Source of the DNA: Aureispira sp. CCB-E | Lineage (GTDB): Bacteria > Bacteroidota > Bacteroidia > Chitinophagales > Saprospiraceae | Assembly (NCBI RefSeq): GCF_031326345.1 | Contig: NZ_CP133671.1 | Location: forward strand, 5,208,001-5,272,000 | Length of the DNA stretch: 64,000 bases | Direction of reading: 5' to 3' | In this document: piece after piece, positions 24,179 to 31,105 of the stretch | Layout of the letters: each line of letters opens with the position of its first letter | How positions within the stretch are numbered: the stretch's first letter is position 1 | The notes under the pieces: generated by a model | Database searches by the model: none | The model's input: only the letters and a program-made list of their open reading frames with translations | Told to the model about the DNA's origin: nothing | Position numbers and translations under genes: made by a program

Positions 24179-24210
24179 GACCTTACATGTATTCCCATCC
24201 ATGTAAGGTC
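24179..24210 (-). terminator. Stem-loop terminator, single copy of the cargo-site hairpin
   Basis: A perfect 11-bp stem GACCTTACATG/CATGTAAGGTC with a 10-nt loop is followed on the minus strand by TTTTCTTTTTT. It is therefore a good intrinsic terminator for the metallopeptidase transcript. The same stem recurs with changed but still pairing bases in three tandem units in copy 2. The plus strand lacks a T run, so it would not stop the cargo gene. Confidence 0.65.
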
Positions 24211-24390
24211 TAAATCACCCCAATTAAAACCCAAATTTATTCTTAGTTAGTTATGATCACTTTTGATACACTTACTATAAATGCTAAAGCAATGCCAAGA
24301 AGTAAAAATACTTAATAATAAAGGTTTTATATATTTAATTATATTATAATTTATTCTATTTTGAAAATAGAACCTAAAATGGGAAGCCTT

Positions 24391-25296
24391 CTAAAAATGT
24401 TTCCGCATCTGCAGCAGCAACTTATCAAACAAAGGCACCACTGTTTTTAACTCAGTAGGTGTCATATATTGGATAGCATGGTACTTCGTTTTGGTCAAAA
24501 AGATATTTTGAATCTTCATCTCCTGGAGTTTGTAACCAACGTACTGCTCAAAGAGCCGAGCAAAGATTTCATTTCTTCTCAAGAAGTAATCTAGATATTG
24601 TTTAGGAATTGCTTTTCGAATACGTCTCACATAACTAGAATCCGCTGTTTTGCTCTTGTCCCAATACGCCTTTTCAAGAATCTCCTCCATCCAGTAACGC
24701 ATGGGCATTTTAGCGGCATCGTAAGTGATGCGTCTAGGATCTGTCGAGCGACCATCGGATAGCGCATAGATTTTGGGGTTCGCCTCTACCCTAGCGCCAA
24801 AAAAATAATCCAGGAAATGACCATACTCATGTGCAAAGGATCCCACCCCGCCCGAAAAGACAAAGCGGACTTTTTTCTCGGTAGGTTCATCAAAACGGTT
24901 CTCTTCGTAGTAACGAGTGAGATTGATAATATTGGTAGAGGGTTCATAATGGGCTAAAGCTCCCTTTACCCCTCGGGCTCCAAAGGCAATGCCCAAAGTT
25001 TTGTCCAAACCAAGGTTGTTTCCTTTGAATCGCAACACTCGATTTAAGTCATACAAACAAATGCCTAAAGCAGCCAAATAATTAAAACGGTCTTCATGCG
25101 TTACCCAGTTACCAAACTGATAGCCCCTCAATTGAAAGACTTCGTGCACCGTTCGAACATCTTTGAGCTTGTCATAAAAGCGTTTTTCCATCGCTCCTTT
25201 TCGAAAGAATTGATACAATTCTACAAAACCTTGATCTTCCCACCATCGTTCGGCTCTAGAGCCTCCTTCTGGACTTAAAGTATCTACAATTTTCAT
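24391..25296 (-). CDS. Zincin-type metallopeptidase-like protein (301 aa)
   Basis: Residues around 155-165 carry an HExxH zinc motif (SFAHEYGHFLDYFF). A downstream RRNEIFARLFEQYVGYKL supplies a plausible third ligand (Glu) in the arrangement seen in LPD1-type zincins of phage polyvalent proteins. The N-terminal half begins VDTLSPEGGSRAERWW and includes a possible DNA- or protein-binding KDVRTVHEVFQLRGYQF. The two copies differ at only a few positions. Processing of virion or host proteins early in infection is possible. It is the last gene before the hairpin terminator. Confidence 0.7.
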   Translation of the reverse strand: MKIVDTLSPEGGSRAERWWEDQGFVELYQFFRKGAMEKRFYDKLKDVRTVHEVFQLRGYQFGNWVTHEDRFNYLAALGICLYDLNRVLRFKGNNLGLDKTLGIAFGARGVKGALAHYEPSTNIINLTRYYEENRFDEPTEKKVRFVFSGGVGSFAHEYGHFLDYFFGARVEANPKIYALSDGRSTDPRRITYDAAKMPMRYWMEEILEKAYWDKSKTADSSYVRRIRKAIPKQYLDYFLRRNEIFARLFEQYVGYKLQEMKIQNIFLTKTKYHAIQYMTPTELKTVVPLFDKLLLQMRKHF

Positions 25297-25299
25297 GGC

Positions 25300-25428
25300 T
25301 TAGCGTCTTTTTTTAAGTTTTCCTAATCGTTTTAGTTTCTTTTGGTTGAGCATGGATAAGGGAACCCCTCTCCCAACAATCTGCTCATCAGGATGTAATT
25401 TAGCTCTGGTTTTTTTTAGTTTTTTCAT
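25300..25428 (-). CDS. 42-aa basic protein upstream of metallopeptidase
   Basis: The small ORF starts MKKLKKTRAKLHPDEQIVGR and ends KRLGKLKKRR. It is strongly basic (about one third Lys/Arg). Its stop is four bases from the metallopeptidase start, and the frame is conserved in copy 2 (57419-57547). It may be a DNA-condensing peptide, a small virion protein, or a translation leader. Confidence 0.6.
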   Translation of the reverse strand: MKKLKKTRAKLHPDEQIVGRGVPLSMLNQKKLKRLGKLKKRR

Positions 25429-25461
25429 GTGTTTTTAGATTTGATGAAAGAATGAAAGCCC

Positions 25462-25492
25462 CTAAAATACGGACTTTGAATGCAAAAAACAA
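25462..25492 (-). promoter_or_regulatory. Candidate promoter for the 42-aa/metallopeptidase transcript
   Basis: On the minus strand TTG, a 20-bp spacer, then TATTTTAG resembles the Bacteroidota -33/-7 pattern (TTTG ... TAnnTTTG) with one mismatch. It lies about 35 bp before the start codon and directly after the terminator at 25496-25526. Copy 2 has the identical sequence at 57581-57611. Confidence 0.45.
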
Positions 25493-25495
25493 GGC

Positions 25496-25526
25496 AATAA
25501 AAAACGCCACTAGGAACTAATGGCGT
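25496..25526 (-). terminator. Intrinsic terminator of replication operon
   Basis: On the minus strand a 10-bp stem ACGCCATTAG/CTAGTGGCGT (one T-G pair) with loop TTC is followed by TTTTTT. It lies 23 bp after the 73-aa gene stop. The same structure is at 57615-57645 in copy 2. It separates the replication operon from the metallopeptidase transcript. Confidence 0.85.
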
Positions 25527-25548
25527 AAATTTTAAAGGTTGATTTTTT

Positions 25549-25770
25549 CTATATTTTTGCTGAGGAGGCTTTGGGTCTCAGCTGCTGCAAATAAGTTTGA
25601 GTGCTTTTAATTTTTGTTTTTAGCAAGCAAATTTGTTGTTCTTGACAAAGCAATTGTAAAGGATTCTTACTTCCTTTCATTTGAGTTAATTTTTGCTGTT
25701 CTTTTTCTAATTTCTGCTGTAGCTTCTGCAGCAATTGATCAAGAATAACACAAGCATTTTTTGTTGTCAT
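25549..25770 (-). CDS. Coiled-coil protein (73 aa)
   Basis: Almost the whole protein is one Gln/Lys/Leu-rich helix with heptad-like spacing (LLQKLQQKLEKEQQKLTQM ... EQQICLLKTKIKSTQTYLQ). The first ten residues differ between copies while the coiled coil is conserved. It is the last gene of the replication operon before a strong terminator. It probably oligomerises with another element protein. Confidence 0.6.
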   Translation of the reverse strand: MTTKNACVILDQLLQKLQQKLEKEQQKLTQMKGSKNPLQLLCQEQQICLLKTKIKSTQTYLQQLRPKASSAKI

Positions 25771-25788
25771 GAGTCGCTGTTTTATGGG

Positions 25789-25820
25789 GCAGTACTGCAG
25801 TAGTACTACTGCAGTACTGC
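25789..25820. repeat. Perfect 32-bp palindrome built from CTGCAG units
   Basis: The arm GCAGTACTGCAGTAGT is followed by its exact reverse complement, giving 16 bp per arm and no loop. Related palindromic units occur within the coding end of the next gene (26070-26106) and, rearranged, in copy 2 (57904-57936 and 57979-58015). The gap between the two genes is the same in each copy but the palindromes differ. Confidence 0.8.
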
Positions 25821-25824
25821 TTGA

Positions 25825-26979
25825 TTATGAATTGGATAAAAGATTTGTTTTTTTCTCTCTAGCAGCAATCAAACAAGAGCGTTTGCAATAGGTATGATTA
25901 TGCGATTTGTGAATAAAACCACTGCCACATTCAGGGCAAATACGAGTATATTCCTTCTTAATTTTTTCCTCTTTTGGAGGATCTTTTTTTTGCTTTTCAT
26001 AATCAATAAAACCAATCTTTTGGATACTTGGCGCCGCATGTGGTTGAGGAGCTTTTTCTTGTGGTTTTTCGCCGTAGTACTGCTGCAGTACTGCAGTAGT
26101 ACTTCCTGTGTTTATCGGGGTTTCCGTATTTTGAGCAGTTTCCTTTTTCTCCTTCTCACATTCGGTATAATACCACCAAGAAAAGCCCATCGAAAGCAGA
26201 AACAACAACTCAAAACCAATGGCTGCTCGAACCAATTGTGTACTCAATTTTTCTCGCTCCAAAGTCATGGTAGATTTCCTAGATTCAAAATCCTCCAATG
26301 CCTTTTGTTCGATGACTTGGTTCTCGAGTAAAAGAGCCGCCAGAGCAGCGTCTTTTTGTGCTTGAGTCGCTTCAATCTTTTCATTGTATTCTTGCACCAC
26401 TTTAGAATCCTTTCGAGCCAAACGCCCTTTGTACAACCTAGTATTCCGAAAATTATCCCGTTGTATCTCGAGCGCTGCCATTCGATTATCATAATCAGAA
26501 ATAATGCCTTCAGAAGATTTTAAAACAGGTGCTTGAGGAGTCGCTTCTTCAACCAGTAGGGAAGGGAGAATTTTAGCCCCTTCTATCGAAATGTAAATAC
26601 TTGCCCCAACCGCTACGATTGCCAAGAGAGCAGAGAACTTTTCAACTTCTTTGTACTGAAATAAGCCCTTCATCACATCATCGGTTGATTCTCGTTTGAT
26701 GACCTCAATCATAATCACCAAAGCAATAGAACAAGCGATTCGAATCACCCAATGAATGTTGAGAAATAGATAAGAAAGCATGGTGAATGCTGTTGTTAAA
26801 CTTGCCAGCTGTGCAATCATACCCATGCCTAAAAAGGCTCGATTTGCCCAAGCAAAACGATGGGCAAAGTTTTTGTGTTCAAATTTCTGTTCTAATGTCT
26901 TGTTTAAAGACCAATTGAAAATGGCGTAATTTTGAACTTTACGCTGCTTGTTGTGTGGATTTTCTGCAAAAGATGTCAT
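25825..26979 (-). CDS. Multi-pass membrane protein with coiled coil and C-terminal zinc finger (384 aa)
   Basis: There are three hydrophobic helices in the N-terminal third (about residues 47-72, 76-95, 118-136). A long charged coiled coil (NRMAALEIQRDNFR...LENQVIEQKALEDFESR) and a fourth helix near residues 245-262 follow. After a variable linker, the C-terminus is a zinc knuckle CPECGSGFIHKSHNHTYCKRSC. The linker is unlike copy 2 and holds CTGCAG palindromes (encoding TAVLQQYYG). A membrane platform that brings replicating DNA to the membrane would fit, given its place in the rep operon; this is inference. Confidence 0.6.
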   Translation of the reverse strand: MTSFAENPHNKQRKVQNYAIFNWSLNKTLEQKFEHKNFAHRFAWANRAFLGMGMIAQLASLTTAFTMLSYLFLNIHWVIRIACSIALVIMIEVIKRESTDDVMKGLFQYKEVEKFSALLAIVAVGASIYISIEGAKILPSLLVEEATPQAPVLKSSEGIISDYDNRMAALEIQRDNFRNTRLYKGRLARKDSKVVQEYNEKIEATQAQKDAALAALLLENQVIEQKALEDFESRKSTMTLEREKLSTQLVRAAIGFELLFLLSMGFSWWYYTECEKEKKETAQNTETPINTGSTTAVLQQYYGEKPQEKAPQPHAAPSIQKIGFIDYEKQKKDPPKEEKIKKEYTRICPECGSGFIHKSHNHTYCKRSCLIAAREKKTNLLSNS

Positions 26980-27015
26980 AAATTTGTTTTTTTAAGAATT
27001 TGTCTAAGAGGATTT

Positions 27016-27393
27016 CTAGTTGCCGCTAGGGATCCTTTTTTTATGCTGGTCAAATTGTTCCAATTGTACTTTGATTTCGTAGAAGATCGTCCTTAAATAA
27101 AGATCACTTGGGTCGTCGTTGTAAAGCAACTCTTCCAAAGCATATTTCTCTGTTGGCGTGAGTTGGATTCGATAGATTTTAGCTTCGTTTTGCCAGTGTT
27201 TCTCCTGTCGTTTGCTGATTTTGATAATAATCTGAATCAAGGCAGCTCTCCAACCTTTTTGTATAAAATCATCGGCAGGCTCTGGAGCAGAGAAGGGGAG
27301 CAGCATTTTTGCCAAGTAGATCCAATCTTTCAAAGTCAGTTTGATTGGAATATGTAGAACCTTGATTTGCTCAATGGCTTGATAATAGGTCAT
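27016..27393 (-). CDS. Hypothetical replication-operon protein (125 aa)
   Basis: A soluble, helical protein with amphipathic segments (KLTLKDWIYLAKMLL, RAALIQIIIKISKRQEKHW) and a C-terminal acidic/aromatic part. It overlaps the preceding gene by four bases. It is strongly conserved in copy 2 (two changes) although its upstream neighbour is diverged. No family recognised. Confidence 0.6.
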   Translation of the reverse strand: MTYYQAIEQIKVLHIPIKLTLKDWIYLAKMLLPFSAPEPADDFIQKGWRAALIQIIIKISKRQEKHWQNEAKIYRIQLTPTEKYALEELLYNDDPSDLYLRTIFYEIKVQLEQFDQHKKRIPSGN

Positions 27394-27875
27394 ACTCTAA
27401 AAAATTGTCCTCTGATAAAATTATGCGTGTGTTGTCCATTTTGGTAGACCATAATCCGCTCTACGTCTTGATTCCAATATTGAGGCGTTTCATCCAGTCG
27501 TTCAATTGGCATACTCAAGCCTTTGGTACGACCTGTTTTTAATTTGTAAGCCGCTTTGTAAATGATATAAAGCTTTAGTTTGACGCTGCCTAAGAGCTGT
27601 TGAAAAGCTTCTTTACTCAAGGCTTGATCCTGCTTTTGAGGGTGGTAATAAGCGTTGATTTTACCCGTTTTGTTATCATACAAAACCGCCCATTCAAATA
27701 CTTTTCCTTTGAGAAAAACACGTTCCAAGCGATGAATGCCCAAGCTTGGGTTTTGAGGGGTTTTAGCATCCAATGAATAGCGTTTGATTGGGGTGGGGTT
27801 ACCTGGTGTTTTGATTAATAAATAACTTAAAGAATCTCTTTTGATTTTAAATTCGGTTTTGGTACTACTAGCCAT
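27390..27875 (-). CDS. Hypothetical protein downstream of rep (161 aa)
   Basis: The start at 27875 (MASSTKTEFKIKRDSL) is chosen by alignment with the copy 2 protein and because it lies three bases after the rep stop. The longer frame runs back into rep. The product is basic, with conserved segments FEWAVLYDNKTGKI, GRTKGLSM, YWNQDVERIMVYQNGQHTHNFI and a GQFFRV end. Only about half the residues match copy 2, so it evolves quickly with rep. Possibly a rep accessory; no family recognised. Confidence 0.6.
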   Translation of the reverse strand: MASSTKTEFKIKRDSLSYLLIKTPGNPTPIKRYSLDAKTPQNPSLGIHRLERVFLKGKVFEWAVLYDNKTGKINAYYHPQKQDQALSKEAFQQLLGSVKLKLYIIYKAAYKLKTGRTKGLSMPIERLDETPQYWNQDVERIMVYQNGQHTHNFIRGQFFRV

Positions 27876-27877
27876 AA

Positions 27878-29365
27878 TTAAGAGAGTTGATTTGAAAAAA
27901 TAGGTTGTAAACGATCTTTGAATTTTCGAATGAGTTTTTGTTTTTGAGCGGCACTCATACAAGGAGGTGCTTGTGCAATCATGCCCCTCAATTTTCTCCA
28001 GGCTTTTTCGGTGACACGCATTGCATAAGGCGTCTTACCATCCTGTAAGGCTTGCAAGGCTGAAGTATGTGCTTGGTTGATTTGCTCCATCACCATTTGA
28101 TAATAAGAGAGGCTTCGATTTTTGGGACTAAACTTGGTATAGATGGTATTAAAATCATCTTTAGAATAGCCCAGTGCACGATCCCAATGCTTAGAAATGA
28201 AATATTGAGTTGGCGCAAAGATTTTGTCCATATAATCATTCTTTAAAGCATTTTCTCGTTGTTTTTGAATGGCTTCGGACACAATTCTAAGAGCCGATAG
28301 CTCAATATTGGGCAGTTTTTTGGCAAACCACTCGTTCAACATCTTCCATTGATACTTTGGATTCTTGGCCAAACCTTTGAAATAAGCAGAATCCTTGAAT
28401 TGCTCGAGCTTTTGTTTGCGAAACAGGCGCACATGATCCTCTACCAAGCGCAAATGCGAGCGGAGCAGGTCAACGGCTTGCTCTGTTTGAGCGACATTGA
28501 AATTTTTGCCGCCCCAAAGTGCGACTCGAGCTTGCTCAAAGAGCTGACGAGCCAAAAAATCTTCTTTGTTGCTGCTCGGAATGAAGACTTTTTGCACAAA
28601 ATTGTTCGGCAAAAGATTTGGAGGACAATTGGAAATTGACTTGCTTCCCTGCTCTGCACCTGAGATAATCTTGTGATTTAGCTCTGCGCTAGCAGAAGCC
28701 TTATCCACAACTCCTGTTGGTGTTGTATTATATTGTTTTAAAGTATCTATATTATCTAGTATAGACATCTGCGGAAAAGATGTCCTTCTATCCGCAGCAT
28801 CAAGGGGCTGAGCAGCATCAGAACGAGAGGAGCCCAAGGCTTCATTTGCCTCTATTTCGCCCCAAACTAGCAACTCATAATTCAGAATCAACTTAAATTT
28901 TCCACGTCCTCTAGGATCCTCATGCATGGGCAAAGGATACGCTTTTCCTGTGTGCATAAAGTTGACCTTCTGCACCAAAATTTTAGCCTCTAAGAGCTTT
29001 TGAATACAAGAGCGCACCGTGCGCCCACTAATTTGGAGTAGGGGACGAGCGGCTTGCTGGTTGACCATCGTGGCCAGGTACTCGTTGTTGGCAAAGCAAA
29101 AGAATTCTTGTTGGTGTATCGACCAATCAAAAACATTGGGCTGCTCGGTTTTCATGGCTTCCATGGTGCGAGGCATCAGCGACAAGATTGCTTGTAGGAC
29201 ATCGTGTACACTAGAAACCATACCACCTCGTTTGTGCGTACGAAGCCACTTTCGTTGATAGATCTCCATCAAATCATAAATCTTTTCCAAGCTGGCTTTT
29301 CGGTCCAGTAGATCGTAGATAGAGAATTGATGAAACTTGGTTAAAAATTGGGCGTGTTGCGCCAT
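27878..29365 (-). CDS. Replication initiator-like winged-helix protein, Rep (495 aa)
   Basis: The N-terminal half has a winged-helix layout: KWLRTHKRGGMVSSVHDVLQ, then NNEYLATMVNQQAARP, the recognition-like helix SGRTVRSCIQKLLEAKILV, and a wing with HEDPRGRGKFKLI. This resembles plasmid RepA/DnaD-type proteins. After a variable middle, the C-terminal half is helical and conserved (AFKDSAYF-type, then NRSLSYYQMVMEQI, EKAWRKLRGMIAQAPP). No polymerase, helicase or HUH motif is seen, so it would recruit host replication proteins. It heads an operon and binds presumably to the iterons at 30442-30471. Identification rests on the fold and context. Confidence 0.55.
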   Translation of the reverse strand: MAQHAQFLTKFHQFSIYDLLDRKASLEKIYDLMEIYQRKWLRTHKRGGMVSSVHDVLQAILSLMPRTMEAMKTEQPNVFDWSIHQQEFFCFANNEYLATMVNQQAARPLLQISGRTVRSCIQKLLEAKILVQKVNFMHTGKAYPLPMHEDPRGRGKFKLILNYELLVWGEIEANEALGSSRSDAAQPLDAADRRTSFPQMSILDNIDTLKQYNTTPTGVVDKASASAELNHKIISGAEQGSKSISNCPPNLLPNNFVQKVFIPSSNKEDFLARQLFEQARVALWGGKNFNVAQTEQAVDLLRSHLRLVEDHVRLFRKQKLEQFKDSAYFKGLAKNPKYQWKMLNEWFAKKLPNIELSALRIVSEAIQKQRENALKNDYMDKIFAPTQYFISKHWDRALGYSKDDFNTIYTKFSPKNRSLSYYQMVMEQINQAHTSALQALQDGKTPYAMRVTEKAWRKLRGMIAQAPPCMSAAQKQKLIRKFKDRLQPIFSNQLS

Positions 29366-29369
29366 ATTG

Positions 29370-29460
29370 TTATTCTGTTTAAAGCTTAAAAAATGGCACA
29401 GCCTTGCAGCTGTACCTCGGCATATAAGTCGCCGTAACTATACAAGTAAAAACTTGCTAC
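29370..29460 (-). promoter_or_regulatory. Structured rep leader hairpins
   Basis: Between the tRNA-like fold and the rep start, the minus strand forms three small hairpins: CAAGT-TTTT-ACTTG, CGGC..GCCG (around ACTTATAT), and GGTACAG..CTGTGCC. Copy 2 keeps the same three with different bases that still pair (GCAAGT-AAA-ACTTGC; CGGC..GCCG; GGGTGC..GCACCC). A folded 5' leader that tunes rep translation or copy number is a reasonable inference. Confidence 0.5.
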
Positions 29461-29465
29461 CCTGT

Positions 29466-29526
29466 GACCAGAAGGAGAGTCGAACTCCTTTGATTGCTGC
29501 GGATAGACAATCTTCCCCGCCTGATC
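29466..29526 (-). ncRNA. tRNA-like fold in rep leader (no D arm)
   Basis: The 61-nt minus-strand sequence folds with a 7-bp acceptor-like stem (GATCAGG with TCTGGTC, one G-U and one U-G). A GATTG/CAATC arm has an 11-nt loop. A T-arm-like AGGAG-TTCGACT-CTCCT carries the TTCGA signature. Copy 2 (61657-61717) has the same fold with the acceptor pair T-G changed to T-A. It cannot be an ordinary tRNA because there is no D arm and no 7-nt anticodon loop. It lies about 100 nt upstream of rep. Confidence 0.6.
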
Positions 29527-29592
29527 GTTTCTTGTTGTCAAAATTTTTGAATAGGGCGGAGCTGTAGCTCACCCTATTCTGTTTTAACATGC

Positions 29593-29859
29593 TTAATCAA
29601 AAGATGAAACATGTCTTAAATTGTTTCGCTGATAAGCTTTGAGGGATTCTTTTTCAAAAAACAAATAGCCTGTTTTTTTGTATTTGAATCCATCTAGTTT
29701 GCCCTCGTCCGCAAGCTTTCTTATTGTTCTAGGTTTGAAACCTAGGAAATATGCCGTTTCCTCTGTGTTTAAGAAGTCTTTCGTTTCGATAAGCTGTAGT
29801 AGATAAATTTTTTCAAGTTTCTCATCCATTTTATCTACTCTACTGTTTTGATCCTCCAT
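29593..29859 (-). CDS. Excisionase/MerR-type HTH protein (88 aa)
   Basis: Residues about 27-80 form a winged HTH_17 domain: DFLNTEETAYFLGFKPRTIRKLADEGKLDGFKYKKTGYLFFEKESLKAYQ, with the Y-F-L-G-F-K-x-R-T-I-R-K recognition helix. Such proteins are excisionases or small DNA-binding regulators in Bacteroidota mobile elements. A short coiled coil precedes it. The copy 2 homologue is about 40% identical. It probably controls rep transcription or excision. Confidence 0.75.
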   Translation of the reverse strand: MEDQNSRVDKMDEKLEKIYLLQLIETKDFLNTEETAYFLGFKPRTIRKLADEGKLDGFKYKKTGYLFFEKESLKAYQRNNLRHVSSFD

Positions 29860-29903
29860 ATTTGTATTTTTAGGATGAATCCTGTTGGATTTTAAATAAT
29901 TAT

Positions 29904-30161
29904 TTATTGTATTTCTGAATGCTGTCGAATCGTTATTCTATCTATGCCTAACTCGAATTGTTCGACCAATTCAATGGCTTTTATTTCTAATAGTTTTTCC
30001 AGTTTTAATACCACCTCATAAGGCGTATTGGCTGGCGTTTTGAGCAAGCGAGTAAGCTTGTTTTGGCTAATGCCTAAGGTGGTGTTTAGTGCTTCGTATT
30101 GGTCAATCGAAAGGTTTTGTCTTAGGAATTGACAAAAAGTTGGTGTTTCAAAATCGGTCAT
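29904..30161 (-). CDS. Small HTH-like protein, first gene of replication operon (85 aa)
   Basis: The centre reads TLGISQNKLTRLLKTPANTPYEVVLKLEKLL, a short Cro-like helix-turn-helix with helices near residues 20-35 and 46-58. Copy 2 (62188-62490) has the same plan (ALGISKRMTTVRLMQPNKMTFSMIQKL) at low identity. It is the first gene leftward from the origin region, opposite the divergent regulator at 30676, so the two resemble a Cro/CI pair. Confidence 0.65.
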   Translation of the reverse strand: MTDFETPTFCQFLRQNLSIDQYEALNTTLGISQNKLTRLLKTPANTPYEVVLKLEKLLEIKAIELVEQFELGIDRITIRQHSEIQ

Positions 30162-30308
30162 AAAATTTGTTGTTTGGGCATGGCTTCGCCCTACCGCTTA
30201 AAAGCAGTGACAAGCCACATGAATAAAATAAGTGAAAGCATCAACTCGCTTTAACATTTGCTGAGTTCACAAACAAAGGAGCTAATACATTAAAATTTAT
30301 TTGTTTTG

Positions 30309-30386
30309 TTGGACGCTAGAAGTCGCCTTCTAGTTGTTGATCCTCCATCCTCATAAAATCTCAACAATACCACTCGGTACGCCCAA
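30309..30386 (-). ncRNA. 78-nt cloverleaf at the replication origin
   Basis: The minus strand folds into a four-way junction with no unpaired junction bases. The closing stem is TTGGGCG/CGTCCAA (one G-U). Arms are TACC-GAGT-GGTA, TTGTTGA..TCAACAA (20-nt apical part) and CTAGAAG-GCGA-CTTCTAG (GNRA loop). Copy 2 (62637-62715, 79 nt) keeps all four stems with several base changes. Two positions that would be A-C mismatches on the plus strand are G-U on the minus strand, which points to a minus-strand RNA. It lies 55 bp from the iterons. A regulatory RNA or an origin structure are both possible. Confidence 0.65.
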
Positions 30387-30675
30387 AACCATTCATCCTA
30401 GTATGAAATGTTATTTTTTTAGGTTCGATTCTCGGATTTTCGTCTACATTTGTTTACATTGGTCTACATGGTAAATGATAAAAGGTATATTTAAAACCTT
30501 GAATAGAGTTTTAATTATTTGAGTCGAATATATTTTTAATCGTAATGTTTTTTTATTTGTATTAATATCTGTAGCTATTTCTTAATACAAACATATAATT
30601 ATTATTTAAAAAAGTCAAACAAAAAGTATAAAATTATTCTTAAAATTATACTTAAAAATCTTTCAATATCCCAAA
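30387..30675. promoter_or_regulatory. Origin/switch region between divergent regulators
   Basis: This part of the 514-bp gap (30162-30675) holds the iterons and AT-rich sequence. An inverted repeat AAGTATAA..TTATACTT (about 30626-30655) sits just before the regulator ATG, a candidate operator. Divergent promoters for the rep operon and the regulator must lie here. No ORF is present. Confidence 0.5.
30442..30471. repeat. Three 10-bp iterons (GTCTACATTN)
   Basis: Direct tandem repeats GTCTACATTT, GTTTACATTG and GTCTACATGG. Copy 2 has three such units at 62771-62800, all sharing GTCTACAT. Short phased repeats beside a winged-helix Rep gene are typical origin iterons of plasmids and plasmid-like phages. 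Confidence 0.8.
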
Positions 30676-31038
30676 ATGGCTATCAATCAGCGATTTAAAC
30701 AATTATTAGAAGAGCTTAAGGTAAATGCTAATCAATTGGCAAAAGAGCTTAATATTTCACAACCTACAATTGCAAAAACATTGAGCGGTGCAACTTTGCC
30801 AAGCTCAAAGTTATTTGTTCCTCTACTAGAGAAATACCCTACTGTTAATTTAAATTGGTTAATTTCAGGAAAGGGAGAAATGTTTGTGGATGAAAATCCA
30901 ATGAGTAAAGAATACTTGGATCGCTTGGCAGATAGTTTAGAAAGAGAAAATACGATGCTTAGAAAAGAAGTTAATGGACTAGCTGAAGAATTAGATCGGA
31001 TCAGAAAAATAGTAGAAGCACTACCAGACGAGGATTAG
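30676..31038 (+). CDS. Cro/CI-type HTH transcriptional regulator (120 aa)
   Basis: The HTH_3-like domain at residues 5-60 reads RFKQLLEELKVNANQLAKELNISQPTIAKTLSGATLPSSKL, followed by LNWLISGKGEMF, the usual end of this subfamily in Bacteroidota. A C-terminal coiled coil (RLADSLERENTMLRKEV) would dimerise it. It is divergent from the replication operon, so it is probably the element's maintenance or lysogeny repressor. The copy 2 regulator is clearly homologous but diverged, as expected for different immunity types. Confidence 0.8.
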   Translation: MAINQRFKQLLEELKVNANQLAKELNISQPTIAKTLSGATLPSSKLFVPLLEKYPTVNLNWLISGKGEMFVDENPMSKEYLDRLADSLERENTMLRKEVNGLAEELDRIRKIVEALPDED

Positions 31039-31105
31039 AAATATATTTGATGCAATGGTGTCAGTAAAATCTAGGCAATCAAATGAAAGATAAACCTGAA
31101 AACTA

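Larger units (their letters stand above)
11511..31038 (-). mobile_element. Phage-like element, copy 1 (tailless membrane-phage type)
   Basis: The block is defined by collinearity with 45514-63391. It holds a replication module (30161-25549), a metallopeptidase transcript (25428-24391), a cargo site (21.5-24.2 kb), an ATPase/lysis/structural run (21384-11511), and a divergent regulator (30676). No terminase, portal, tape-measure or tail gene is visible. The ATPase, the many single-anchor small proteins and the several muralytic domains fit a membrane-containing tailless phage. The right border is uncertain: it may extend to the integrase at 35.0-36.2 kb. Confidence 0.65.

Noticed and set aside
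24179-24210. CRISPR-like array from the repeated hairpins here and at 56069-56329
   Set aside because: Units are 115 bp with conserved, not variable, spacers; there are only three; and the only Cas-like gene is a lone Cas4-like nuclease fused to TPR.
24240-24330. Minus-strand frame for a ~22-residue hydrophobic peptide (LLGIALAFIVSVSKVI) present in both copies
   Set aside because: An in-frame stop precedes it closely and there is no ATG, GTG or TTG. It could be real only with a rare start, so I leave it out.
29466-29526. Ordinary tRNA gene
   Set aside because: There is no D arm and the middle loop is 11 nt, so no anticodon can be assigned. Treated as a tRNA-like fold.
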